NCBI RefSeq assembly: GCF_050627025.1
Contig: NZ_CP192472.1
Length of the DNA stretch: 64,000 bases
Reading direction: 5' to 3' (one strand)
Origin: Variovorax paradoxus_P
GTDB lineage: Bacteria > Pseudomonadota > Gammaproteobacteria > Burkholderiales > Burkholderiaceae_C
Under the pieces are notes generated by a model. The model saw only the letters and a list, made by a program, of their open reading frames with translations. It had not been told where the DNA came from and did no database searches. The position numbers and the translations under genes are program-made. Positions 58,428 through 64,000 of this stretch are shown here, in pieces (within the stretch, counting starts at the first letter, position 1; the number at the start of each line of letters is the position of its first letter).

Positions 58428-58637
58428 TCAGCCGCCCTCGCTTGCGGAGGCGGGCTCTTCAAAAGCATCCGGTCGGATTGCCTTCAAGAACAACACCCGT
58501 GACTTGGGAATCGTCCGCTGCTCTCGCTTTTCGGGATCAATCCCGATCCACTGGGAGACTGCTTGCGGCGTGCATTCGCACAGCCGCGCAACTTCGTTTG
58601 TGCCACCCAGCCGCTTGATGATGTTGTCGGAGATCAT
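58428..58637 (-). CDS. Cro/YdaS-like repressor
   Basis: 69 residues: MISDNIIKRLGGTNEVARLCECTPQAVSQWIGIDPEKREQRTIPKSRVLFLKAIRP. This is a compact HTH of YdaS/Cro type, transcribed divergently from CI over the operator region. ATG 58637 is favoured; the 13-codon longer frame would cross the promoter. The -10 (TTTAAT) ends at 58644 so the transcript would start at about the ATG, implying a leaderless mRNA. Confidence 0.85.
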   Translation of the reverse strand: MISDNIIKRLGGTNEVARLCECTPQAVSQWIGIDPEKREQRTIPKSRVLFLKAIRPDAFEEPASASEGG

Positions 58638-58643
58638 TCCCGA

Positions 58644-58703
58644 ATTAAAGCATGCTTTGCTTTTGGCAACAAGCATGCCTTATTTTAAATCAAGTACTCT
58701 TGA
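58644..58703. promoter_or_regulatory. Right operator region (three CI/Cro sites) with divergent promoters
   Basis: Three short palindromes of the form (C/A)AAG-N4-CTT(T/G): 58647-58658, 58671-58681 and 58691-58702 (centres 23 and 21 bp apart). The leftward cro promoter is TTGTTG at 58667-58672 (minus strand) with 17-bp spacing to TTTAAT at 58644-58649. The rightward cI promoter is TTGGCA at 58663-58668 with TTAAAT at 58685-58690 (16-bp spacing). Operators cover both, as in lambda OR. Confidence 0.8.
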
Positions 58704-58706
58704 TCG

Positions 58707-59360
58707 ATGAGCTATGGAGAACGTCTAGAAGCCGCCCTGCGGCACTCCGGCATCAGCCGGACAGCACTTGCGAGCGCGGTGGGCATATCAGCGCAAGCCG
58801 TGTTTGGCGTCCTCAAGGGCGGGACGCGGGCGATGACGGCCGAGAACAATTTCAAGGCGGCCGAAGCCTTGGGCGTGTCGCCTCTGTGGCTTGCCACTGG
58901 GAAAGGACAGATGGTTGACGCCGAGCCCCAACCAGAATTCGCGGGCCATCCGCGGAAGGCGCGCAGAGTGCCTGTCGTTGGTACGGCCAAGATGGGCGAA
59001 GACGGCTTCTTTGACGAGTTCTCCGAGATGCCAGGTGCAGGCGATGGTCACATTGAGATCGCGACCGAAGACCCGAACGCCTACTGTCTCCGTGTGAAGG
59101 GGCAGAGCATGTTTCCGGCGATTCGCGACAACTGGTACGTGCTTATCGAACCAAACGGAACCCCCAGGGAGGGCGAATACGTCCTGTTGAAGCTACTCGA
59201 CGGCAGAAAGATGGTTAAAGAGCTCCTCTTCCGACGCGGCAACGCCATAGAGGTGATGTCAGTGAATGGGGGAGAGCGTCTGAGCTTCGAGCTCTCGGAA
59301 CTTGAAGGAATGCAGCCGGTCGGCGCGGTTGTCTCTCCAAGCAAGTGGCGCCCGGACTAA
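58707..59360 (+). CDS. CI-like prophage repressor (HTH + S24 peptidase)
   Basis: 217 residues. HTH at 4-40 (RLEAALRHSGISRTALASAVGISAQAVFGVLKGG); a LexA/CI-type S24 domain with catalytic Ser134 (KGQSMFPAI) and Lys171 (KMVKEL). By alignment with LexA (VGRVAAGEP) the cleavage site here is VGTAKMGED, with Met96-Gly97 where Ala-Gly is usual. It should hold lysogeny by binding the operators and be cleaved during the SOS response. It is followed by a toxin-antitoxin-like pair on the same transcript. Confidence 0.9.
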   Translation: MSYGERLEAALRHSGISRTALASAVGISAQAVFGVLKGGTRAMTAENNFKAAEALGVSPLWLATGKGQMVDAEPQPEFAGHPRKARRVPVVGTAKMGEDGFFDEFSEMPGAGDGHIEIATEDPNAYCLRVKGQSMFPAIRDNWYVLIEPNGTPREGEYVLLKLLDGRKMVKELLFRRGNAIEVMSVNGGERLSFELSELEGMQPVGAVVSPSKWRPD

Positions 59361-59367
59361 GGCTCAC

Positions 59368-59841
59368 ATGAGCCCGACTCAGGCACCAGACGCTTCGCCC
59401 CTCTCGGAGTTTGAAGAGCTTCTCAAGGGCTCCAAGAAACCTCCGTTTACCGTTTGGGAATTTCGTCTATGGCTTACTGCCACTGGCCGAAACGAGCACG
59501 CCAAGTGGGACAGCGAACTGTCGAAAAAAGGTCGTGCAAGACGAAACGTGAGCATGAAGTTTCTCCGTGACAAACCTGCAGCGCAGTGGTCCCGGCCAGA
59601 AGCCAGCCCCTTAGGCGATCATGTTTACGTGATACGGTTCAAGGATGAAAACGGGACTCAGCACAGGTTATTCGGATACCACGACCTTGATCATCACGCT
59701 TACGTGATATGCTTTGAAGGCTTCGAGAAGGATCATGTCTACCATCCACCCAATTACGAAGAACGGGTTCGCAAATGTCGCTCCGACATTAAAGGCCAGT
59801 TCGACCAACGAACTATCGTCTGCCCTTGGCCGGTCATCTAA
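59368..59841 (+). CDS. HigB/RelE-like toxin candidate downstream of CI
   Basis: 157 residues. The N-terminal 70 residues are polar and basic (KKPPFTVWEFRLWLTATGRNEHAKW, RNVSMKFLRDK). The C-terminal part (HVYVIRFKDENGTQHRLFGYHDLDHHAYVICFEGFEKDHVYHP, then YEERVRKCRSDI) has the beta-hairpin/helix order of RelE-type toxins such as gp49/HigB. It begins 8 bp after cI and overlaps the HTH antitoxin candidate by 107 bp. Toxicity is inferred; it could also be an exclusion factor. Confidence 0.6.
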   Translation: MSPTQAPDASPLSEFEELLKGSKKPPFTVWEFRLWLTATGRNEHAKWDSELSKKGRARRNVSMKFLRDKPAAQWSRPEASPLGDHVYVIRFKDENGTQHRLFGYHDLDHHAYVICFEGFEKDHVYHPPNYEERVRKCRSDIKGQFDQRTIVCPWPVI

Positions 59842-60250
59842 CCTTTCTCGCCTCCTACACCAGCGCTCTAACGCACTTTGCGACCACTTGATACCTTCTG
59901 AATGGGAGGATCAGGAATACCGACAAGCAGCGATGGAGGCCACCGTTGAAAATCTCATCGCTTGGGGCGTCCGAATCAATCGTGAATCGCGGAATTTGAC
60001 GCAGGCTCAACTGGCCGCGCGCATGGGCACGAAGCAGTCGGCAATCTCCAAGCTTGAGGATAGCGACGGCGGCGATGTTCAGCTTTCCAAGCTCATCAAG
60101 GCAGCGCATGCGCTCGATGTAGCGCTCATCGTCAAATTCGTGAGCTATCCAGAATTCGCAAGCCTCACTCGGGATGTGACAACTGCGGCTTTGCTCGCGG
60201 AGACATTCGAGACGGCCAAGCGTCGGGCTTCGGCCTCATCAGAAGAGTGA
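59735..60250 (+). CDS. HigA-like HTH antitoxin candidate
   Basis: 171 residues. Residues about 80-135 form an XRE HTH (RINRESRNLTQAQLAARMGTKQSAISKLEDSDGGDVQLSKLIKAAHAL) with a C-terminal extension (SLTRDVTTAALLAETFETAKRR) of the kind that neutralises RelE-type toxins. The start at ATG 59735 has GAGAAGG 6 nt upstream, inside the end of the toxin gene. A shorter start is possible, since the first ~75 residues are not conserved-looking. Co-transcribed with CI, so active in lysogeny. Confidence 0.68.
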   Translation: MSTIHPITKNGFANVAPTLKASSTNELSSALGRSSNLSRLLHQRSNALCDHLIPSEWEDQEYRQAAMEATVENLIAWGVRINRESRNLTQAQLAARMGTKQSAISKLEDSDGGDVQLSKLIKAAHALDVALIVKFVSYPEFASLTRDVTTAALLAETFETAKRRASASSEE

Positions 60251-60252
60251 CC

Positions 60253-60636
60253 ATGGCGACATTGAACAAGCGGACCCCGCGAAAGCAGACTGAATCTCCG
60301 AAGCCGCACGAAGACACACCCCAACGTCCGGCGCCTTCGCCGCAGCCTGCTGTCCCCAGAGTTCCTGAAGGCGTTCCGCACATCTATGCGGACCTTGCAA
60401 TGGATGCCGTATATGGCATCCATACGACCAAAATTGTTCTCGGAGAAGAGACAGGCGACGGCGCCGGAGGCTTGCGGCCCGTCGGTGTGGTGGTCCTGCC
60501 AACTGCCACCCTTTTGGATCTGTCCCGTCGCGTGGTCACTGATCTGACTCAGCCAGGCATTGCTCAAGAGACTGCGAAAAGATTCGCGGGAATTCTCCGC
60601 TCCATGCAACCGGACGCGCCTGAAAAATCTGACTGA
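60253..60636 (+). CDS. DUF3467-like protein
   Basis: 127 residues. A Pro-rich N-terminus (QTESPKPHEDTPQRPAPSPQ) then a compact domain: VPHIYADLAMDAVYGIHTTKIVLGEE, VGVVVLPTATLLDLSRRVVTDL. This resembles DUF3467 proteins, which have a YAN...I.LI.G... start and a helix with VVVMSP-like region. Function unknown. Last gene of the cI operon; a terminator follows. Confidence 0.6.
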   Translation: MATLNKRTPRKQTESPKPHEDTPQRPAPSPQPAVPRVPEGVPHIYADLAMDAVYGIHTTKIVLGEETGDGAGGLRPVGVVVLPTATLLDLSRRVVTDLTQPGIAQETAKRFAGILRSMQPDAPEKSD

Positions 60637-60655
60637 ACTCCAATGACCGCTCACC

Positions 60656-60679
60656 AAGCCCGCTCCATGCGGGCTTTTG
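60656..60679 (+). terminator. Intrinsic terminator of the CI operon
   Basis: AAGCCCGC/GCGGGCTT (60656-60663, 60669-60676) with a 5-nt loop followed by TTGT. It isolates the cI-toxin-antitoxin-DUF transcript from the second operator region. Confidence 0.85.
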
Positions 60680-60701
60680 TTTGCCCTCTCGAGTCAGATC
60701 C

Positions 60702-60762
60702 TCAAGTATGTTTTATTTCTTATAAAGAATACTTGACGATCTAAAATCAAGAATGCTTTAAT
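60702..60762 (+). promoter_or_regulatory. Second (left-type) operator region: three CI sites on a strong rightward promoter
   Basis: Three more copies of the same palindrome: 60703-60714 (CAAG-TATG-TTTT), 60724-60735 (AAAG-AATA-CTTG), 60748-60759 (CAAG-AATG-CTTT), centres 21 and 24 bp apart. The promoter TTGACG (60733-60738) with an 18-bp spacer and TTTAAT (60757-60762) is overlapped by the last two sites. This is the analogue of lambda OL/pL, pointing at the SGNH lipoprotein gene. Confidence 0.82.
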
Positions 60763-60791
60763 TGCTTCGTCCCTAGCAAGACGGAGCGAAC

Positions 60792-61475
60792 ATGAATACT
60801 TACCTGGCCCGAGCGGCCATTTTCTCGGCCGGTGCCTGCCTCGTTGCAGGTTGCGGCGGCGGTGGCGGCGGAAGTCCTGGCGGTGTCGCACTGCCCATCT
60901 TTGGCGCCCCTTCAACTCCAGATGTACCAGCCGCGCCAAAGGTTGATTGCACGTTGCAGCTTGAGGGCGATTCCATCGCAAGCGGCGGACTGTCGCTGAC
61001 CACCACCATCGCCGAAGTACCGGCCGCGGGCATCAAGCGCATGCGCCCCGCTTACGTGGTCACGGACAAATCTGTAGTCGGTAACAGCGCCCACGCACGA
61101 GCCCCAGCCTTCGCGAACCAACCGATTGCCTCGCGCCTCGTGGTGATCGAGTTCGGCGTGAACGACGCCGGCAACTCCTACCCCTACGAGGCCGCGATGC
61201 GCCTGCTGCTGGACCGCACCAAGGCGCTCGGCAAGGTGGTTGTCATCACAGGTCTACCGCCGCAGCGCGTGCCGTTGGTGAACGCGGATGCCTACAACGC
61301 TATCGCCAAGGCATTGGCCACGGAGTACGGCGCCACGTTCGCGGACTGGCGTTCAGTGGTCATCGACCCGGCCGATATGTCGGATGACGTCCATCCGCTG
61401 CAAAAGGGGTCAACACAGCTTGTGGAGCAACTGGTGCGCGCACTCGACCGGGCCGCGCCGGAGTGTTCGAAGTGA
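60792..61475 (+). CDS. SGNH/GDSL-hydrolase-like lipoprotein
   Basis: 227 residues. Lipoprotein signal with lipobox LVAGC (Cys21), then a Gly-rich linker (CGGGGGG). The hydrolase part shows the SGNH blocks: GDS with Ser61 (LEGDSIASG), Gly/Asn of GVND (Asn124), and Asp198-x2-His201 in DDVHP. Predicted to sit in the outer membrane facing the periplasm or surface, as an esterase, acyltransferase-like or polysaccharide de-O-acetylase. It is the first gene of the CI-controlled rightward operon. Confidence 0.82.
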   Translation: MNTYLARAAIFSAGACLVAGCGGGGGGSPGGVALPIFGAPSTPDVPAAPKVDCTLQLEGDSIASGGLSLTTTIAEVPAAGIKRMRPAYVVTDKSVVGNSAHARAPAFANQPIASRLVVIEFGVNDAGNSYPYEAAMRLLLDRTKALGKVVVITGLPPQRVPLVNADAYNAIAKALATEYGATFADWRSVVIDPADMSDDVHPLQKGSTQLVEQLVRALDRAAPECSK

Positions 61476-61555
61476 AGCGCGTCGTTGCCTACGCTGCCAT
61501 CCTTCCACTTTTCCTGCTGGCGCTCGCGCTGCGCCGACTATGGAGGTGGGCGTGA
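61472..61555 (+). CDS. 27-residue membrane peptide
   Basis: A GTG at 61472 overlaps the lipoprotein stop (GTGA). The product MKRVVAYAAILPLFLLALALRRLWRWA has one hydrophobic helix flanked by basic residues. The overlap and composition suggest a translated membrane peptide, perhaps a small exclusion or regulatory factor. It is too short for homology and remains hypothetical. Confidence 0.45.
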   Translation: MKRVVAYAAILPLFLLALALRRLWRWA

Positions 61556-61569
61556 GAAACCGCGCCAAA

Positions 61570-62121
61570 TCACGCCTTGGGTTTGCTTGGTCGCTTTTTT
61601 GGGGCAGCAGCTTTTTTGGCAGCAGTTTTTTTCGCAACCATTTCCGCATCAGAGGGAATGAGATCGGGGTTGTTCGCGACGAAATTCCCGAGCGCTTTCC
61701 TGACCGAGTCACTCTCCATGTCAGAGCTGCGCAACTCGGCGCCGAGGCCGGCGAGTTTCCTCATAGTCTCAGCTTGCTCTGCGTCCTTCTTGTAGGGCAA
61801 CCCGGCCGCGCTCTTCTCAGTGAGGTTCGCACCGAAGTATCTTTCGACTGTCTCACCGAACTTGGCCTCAGCAGAACCAGGGGGCGCCTTTCTTGCATAT
61901 TGCGTGATGAACCCTGCCTGGAGGGCGATAAGCGCGGACTGCGCGAGCACAGTATTCCTGAGGTCCATAACCCGCTCCTCAGCCGGGTGCGGCTCGAAGC
62001 TCTTCTGCAACCGGTCGATGATTTCCGCGCTGATCGTGCGCGTGTCGCCTGCGGCCTTTTCAAGCCTCTCTTTGAGTTCAGGCGTCAGGCGAATCTTGAA
62101 CTGCGGGTCTGTCTGTTTCAT
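61570..62121 (-). CDS. Arc-like RHH repressor with long basic tail
   Basis: 183 residues. N-terminal Arc-type ribbon-helix-helix (PQFKIRLTPELKERLEKAAGD, then TISAEIIDRLQKSFE), a helical middle, and a Lys/Ala-rich C-terminal tail (KKTAAKKAAAPKKRPSKP) that may bind DNA nonspecifically. It is transcribed leftward, divergently from the next Arc-like gene, over shared operators. Related to the P22 Arc/Mnt family by fold. Confidence 0.72.
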   Translation of the reverse strand: MKQTDPQFKIRLTPELKERLEKAAGDTRTISAEIIDRLQKSFEPHPAEERVMDLRNTVLAQSALIALQAGFITQYARKAPPGSAEAKFGETVERYFGANLTEKSAAGLPYKKDAEQAETMRKLAGLGAELRSSDMESDSVRKALGNFVANNPDLIPSDAEMVAKKTAAKKAAAPKKRPSKPKA

Positions 62122-62134
62122 GGGCTCTGATGAT

Positions 62135-62201
62135 GGACCAAAAAGGTGTTGACAGCAAGGAACCTAAAAGGTCCAATGCCTTCATCGGACCTAAAAGGTC
62201 C
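62135..62201. promoter_or_regulatory. Triple GGACC(T/A)AAAAGGT(CC) operator and promoter between Arc-like genes
   Basis: Three copies: 62135-62148 (GGACCAAAAAGGTG), 62160-62174 (GAACCTAAAAGGTCC) and 62187-62201 (GGACCTAAAAGGTCC), centres about 25 and 27 bp apart. TTGACA at 62149-62154 with a 17-bp spacer to TCCAAT (62172-62177) is a rightward promoter overlapped by the middle operator. Arm pairing GGACC/GGTCC is nearly perfect in copy 3. Confidence 0.78.
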
Positions 62202-62210
62202 AACCTACAA

Positions 62211-62450
62211 ATGACCACTACACCGCTTGTTCAGATGAAAGTCCGCCTCCCCAGTGAGTTGCGTGACTGGCTGGCAATTGAGGCGTCTGCAAACCGCAGA
62301 AGCATGACCAGCGAAATGATTGTGATGTTGGAGGCGATCCGAAAGGCCGCAGCCACGGCACAAAAGGCGAAGGGGCACACCGCGCCAACGGTGGCCCCTT
62401 CATGTGAATCGACCCCTAGCAAAGAAGACGGAACACGACATGAATGCTAA
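62211..62450 (+). CDS. Arc-like RHH protein
   Basis: 79 residues: MTTTPLVQMKVRLPSELRDWLAIEASANRRSMTSEMIVMLEAIRKAA, an Arc-family ribbon-helix-helix, followed by a polar tail (TAPTVAPSCESTPSK). ATG 62211 is used; the longer frame crosses the operators. Its stop overlaps the start of the next gene. Together with the divergent gene it recalls the immI control of P22. Confidence 0.75.
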   Translation: MTTTPLVQMKVRLPSELRDWLAIEASANRRSMTSEMIVMLEAIRKAAATAQKAKGHTAPTVAPSCESTPSKEDGTRHEC

Positions 62451-63660
62451 CACCCACTCACGTAGGGCCGCAACAGCCGTCACCGAAGCGGTAACAGCTG
62501 TCACCAAGCCCCACACCTCTACAACCGACACGGCCCCCGCGCCCATCGAGAACGAGCCCCCGAGCTGGCGCACCGCCGCATACGCTGCGCGCGACAAGAT
62601 CTCCAGCCTGCTCAATGAAGCGCTCTGCGACAGCGAGGAAGCAAACGAGCTCTCGACCAGCTGGGCGCAACGCCTGATCTCGACCGCGATCACGGTCAAC
62701 GACACCAGCGGCGACGAATCGCAATCTGATATTGCGGACACCGCCTGCAACGTCGAGGCGGTGCTGCAAGGCTTGTTGAGTCTCAGCGACGATCCAGTGG
62801 TGCCCGTAGTCCGCGCGAAGCTGGAGCATGTGATTGCCATTACCGATGCAATCGTGACGTTCAACCCGCAGGAGATGGCCGCCGTGAGCGAGGCGGCACC
62901 CATTGCTACAGCGCCGACCATCGCCGACATCCGCGGCTGGATGGTTCTGGCTGATGAAAAGCTAGAGCAGGCCTACGACGCGGCCGAGCGCGGCGAGTAC
63001 ATCGACGGCATGCTTGACCACATCTGCCACTCGATGCTGCTTGAACCTCTGGAACTCATCCAACGGGACAGCTTCACCCAGTTCGACGCCGGCCGCGTTT
63101 ATGACAGGCTGTTTCCGGTGTTGGCGGTCATCCATGGTGCGATCAAGATTGCCGAGGGCACCATCATCCACCACACGTTGACTGAGGCATTCCGGCTTCT
63201 GGACAACGCACAGGGAGCGCTCGACTCGGCAACGAGCCAGGTGCGCGCATTGCCGGTAGACGATGACGACATGCAAGAGTCAGGCGGCGTAGCAAGCCCC
63301 GCCCAACCCGCCATCTACGACCACTTCGAAATCAGCGAGGTGGATTGCGTCGTCTCAGAAGCAATCGGGATCATGGAACAGCGCGGCGAAGCAGCCAACT
63401 CGAATCTCGTGTACGGCGCCATTCTTGCGGCCGAGGCCGCCCAGGCCGCGTTAAGGAAAGGGATGACGGCCAAGAGCATGGACGAGTGCGCAGATGCAAG
63501 CGGTCCTCTCGACGTTGCCGCCGATGTTTTGCTCGAAGGTCTGGGCAAGTTTGATGACCCATCGTTGCAGGGCGCATGGCGACTGCTTGGAACGGCAAAG
63601 GAGCGCCTCGATAACGAGATTGCGCGGGACATGAATGCCAGGAAGGCAGGGGTGAAGTAA
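62440..63660 (+). CDS. Long helical phage protein, unknown
   Basis: 406 residues, polar and mostly helical, with an Ala/Thr-rich start (RRAATAVTEAVTAVTKP), several acidic helices and no membrane segment. Two similar helical segments (WRTAAYAARDKISSLLNEALCD and ADVLLEGLGKFDDPSLQG) suggest repeated helical units. No family recognised. It starts inside the end of the Arc-like gene (overlap 11 bp) and is coupled to the following gene by TAATG. Confidence 0.55.
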   Translation: MNANTHSRRAATAVTEAVTAVTKPHTSTTDTAPAPIENEPPSWRTAAYAARDKISSLLNEALCDSEEANELSTSWAQRLISTAITVNDTSGDESQSDIADTACNVEAVLQGLLSLSDDPVVPVVRAKLEHVIAITDAIVTFNPQEMAAVSEAAPIATAPTIADIRGWMVLADEKLEQAYDAAERGEYIDGMLDHICHSMLLEPLELIQRDSFTQFDAGRVYDRLFPVLAVIHGAIKIAEGTIIHHTLTEAFRLLDNAQGALDSATSQVRALPVDDDDMQESGGVASPAQPAIYDHFEISEVDCVVSEAIGIMEQRGEAANSNLVYGAILAAEAAQAALRKGMTAKSMDECADASGPLDVAADVLLEGLGKFDDPSLQGAWRLLGTAKERLDNEIARDMNARKAGVK

Positions 63661-64000
63661 TGGAAGCCCTTGCCGAAAGAACCACCCGCAGGGGCGCCGA
63701 GGCGCGCCAGGTCAGGGCACCCGAGGTGTTGAAGCAAGATCTTCCCGCCGCGCTCGCAGTCAACCAAATGGACACCATCACGAGCCACCTTGCGCATGCA
63801 GGATCGATGCTCTCGATGTTGATTCATGTGTTCAGCGGCCAAAGCTCGCTTGATGACGTGCGCGGCCGTGCCACGAGCGAAATGGTCATGGGTCTGGTGC
63901 AGCACGCGGACCACCAGCTGACCAGGGCCTACAACGAAATCACCGAAATTGAGGGCAAGCTACCCGACGAGGTGCGCCCCCGGATCTTCGAAGCGCAGGC
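63660..64000 (+). CDS. Phage protein, unknown, cut by window end
   Basis: The ATG overlaps the previous stop (TAATG). At least 113 codons are open to the window end: MEALAERTTRRGAEARQVRAPEVLKQDL, then LAVNQMDTITSHLAHAGSMLSMLIHVFSG and EITEIEGKLPDEVRPRIFEAQ. Helical; no family recognised. Its rightward orientation leads toward the expected integrase end of the prophage. Confidence 0.55.
   Translation, partial: MEALAERTTRRGAEARQVRAPEVLKQDLPAALAVNQMDTITSHLAHAGSMLSMLIHVFSGQSSLDDVRGRATSEMVMGLVQHADHQLTRAYNEITEIEGKLPDEVRPRIFEAQ

Overview
The window is about 26.9 kb of bacterial chromosome followed by a mobile region that fills the rest. The chromosomal part is very GC-rich. It carries two Bug-type tripartite tricarboxylate transporter (TTT) receptors, tandem LysR regulators, several acyl-CoA enzymes and an arylmalonate-decarboxylase homologue. 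This points to a Comamonadaceae/Burkholderiales host, most likely Variovorax or a close relative (inference from gene style, no search was run).

Host layout. 1-4.1 kb: a purine-nucleoside-permease-like lipoprotein (cut by the window start), topoisomerase IB, a histidine-kinase-like protein, a DUF3606 protein and an NTF2/SnoaL-like protein. 4.1-17.6 kb: a catabolic block. A leftward operon (double-length acyl-CoA dehydrogenase, Bug receptor, acyl-CoA ligase) diverges from a rightward pair (acyl-CoA dehydrogenase, MmgE/PrpD). These converge on a second leftward set: arylmalonate decarboxylase homologue, Bug receptor, enolase-superfamily enzyme, two LysR regulators and an SDR. 17.6-26.9 kb: housekeeping genes queF, an alpha/beta hydrolase, a prolyl-4-hydroxylase-like dioxygenase, yaaA, valS, galU, a TusA-like protein, a Nudix hydrolase and cysM.

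A tRNA-Leu(CAA) at 26909-26993 ends the host block and is the likely integration boundary. Next comes a lower-GC patch (27-31.9 kb): a zinc-finger-like protein, a BrnT/BrnA-like toxin-antitoxin pair, a polytopic HTTM/DCC membrane protein, and wreckage (a SRAP/YedK remnant, a nuclease remnant and fragments of a spanin gene).

From about 32 kb to the window end lies a temperate short-tailed phage with lambda/P22-like organisation, read right to left. Lysis (Rz/Rz1, SAR endolysin, holin) is at the left, then tail and ejection proteins, adaptor, DUF5309/SU10-like major capsid, scaffold, portal, terminases, an antiterminator-Q-like gene, replication genes, CII, Cro and a divergent CI. Right of CI is a lysogenic module (HigB/HigA-like pair and a DUF3467-like protein). 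A second operator/promoter region follows, controlling a rightward operon that starts with an SGNH-hydrolase lipoprotein, and then a pair of divergent Arc-like repressors. No integrase, excisionase or recombinase is visible, so the right end of the prophage lies beyond 64000.

The most interesting sequence-level results are: six copies of one short operator palindrome, three at each of two control regions, sitting on recognisable promoters; a toxin-antitoxin module in the position of lambda rexAB; an SGNH lipoprotein plus a 27-residue membrane peptide as the first genes under the second operator; an Asp/Asn-hydroxylase-like dioxygenase coupled to a cupin inside the virion genes; and an arylmalonate decarboxylase homologue in a catabolic context.
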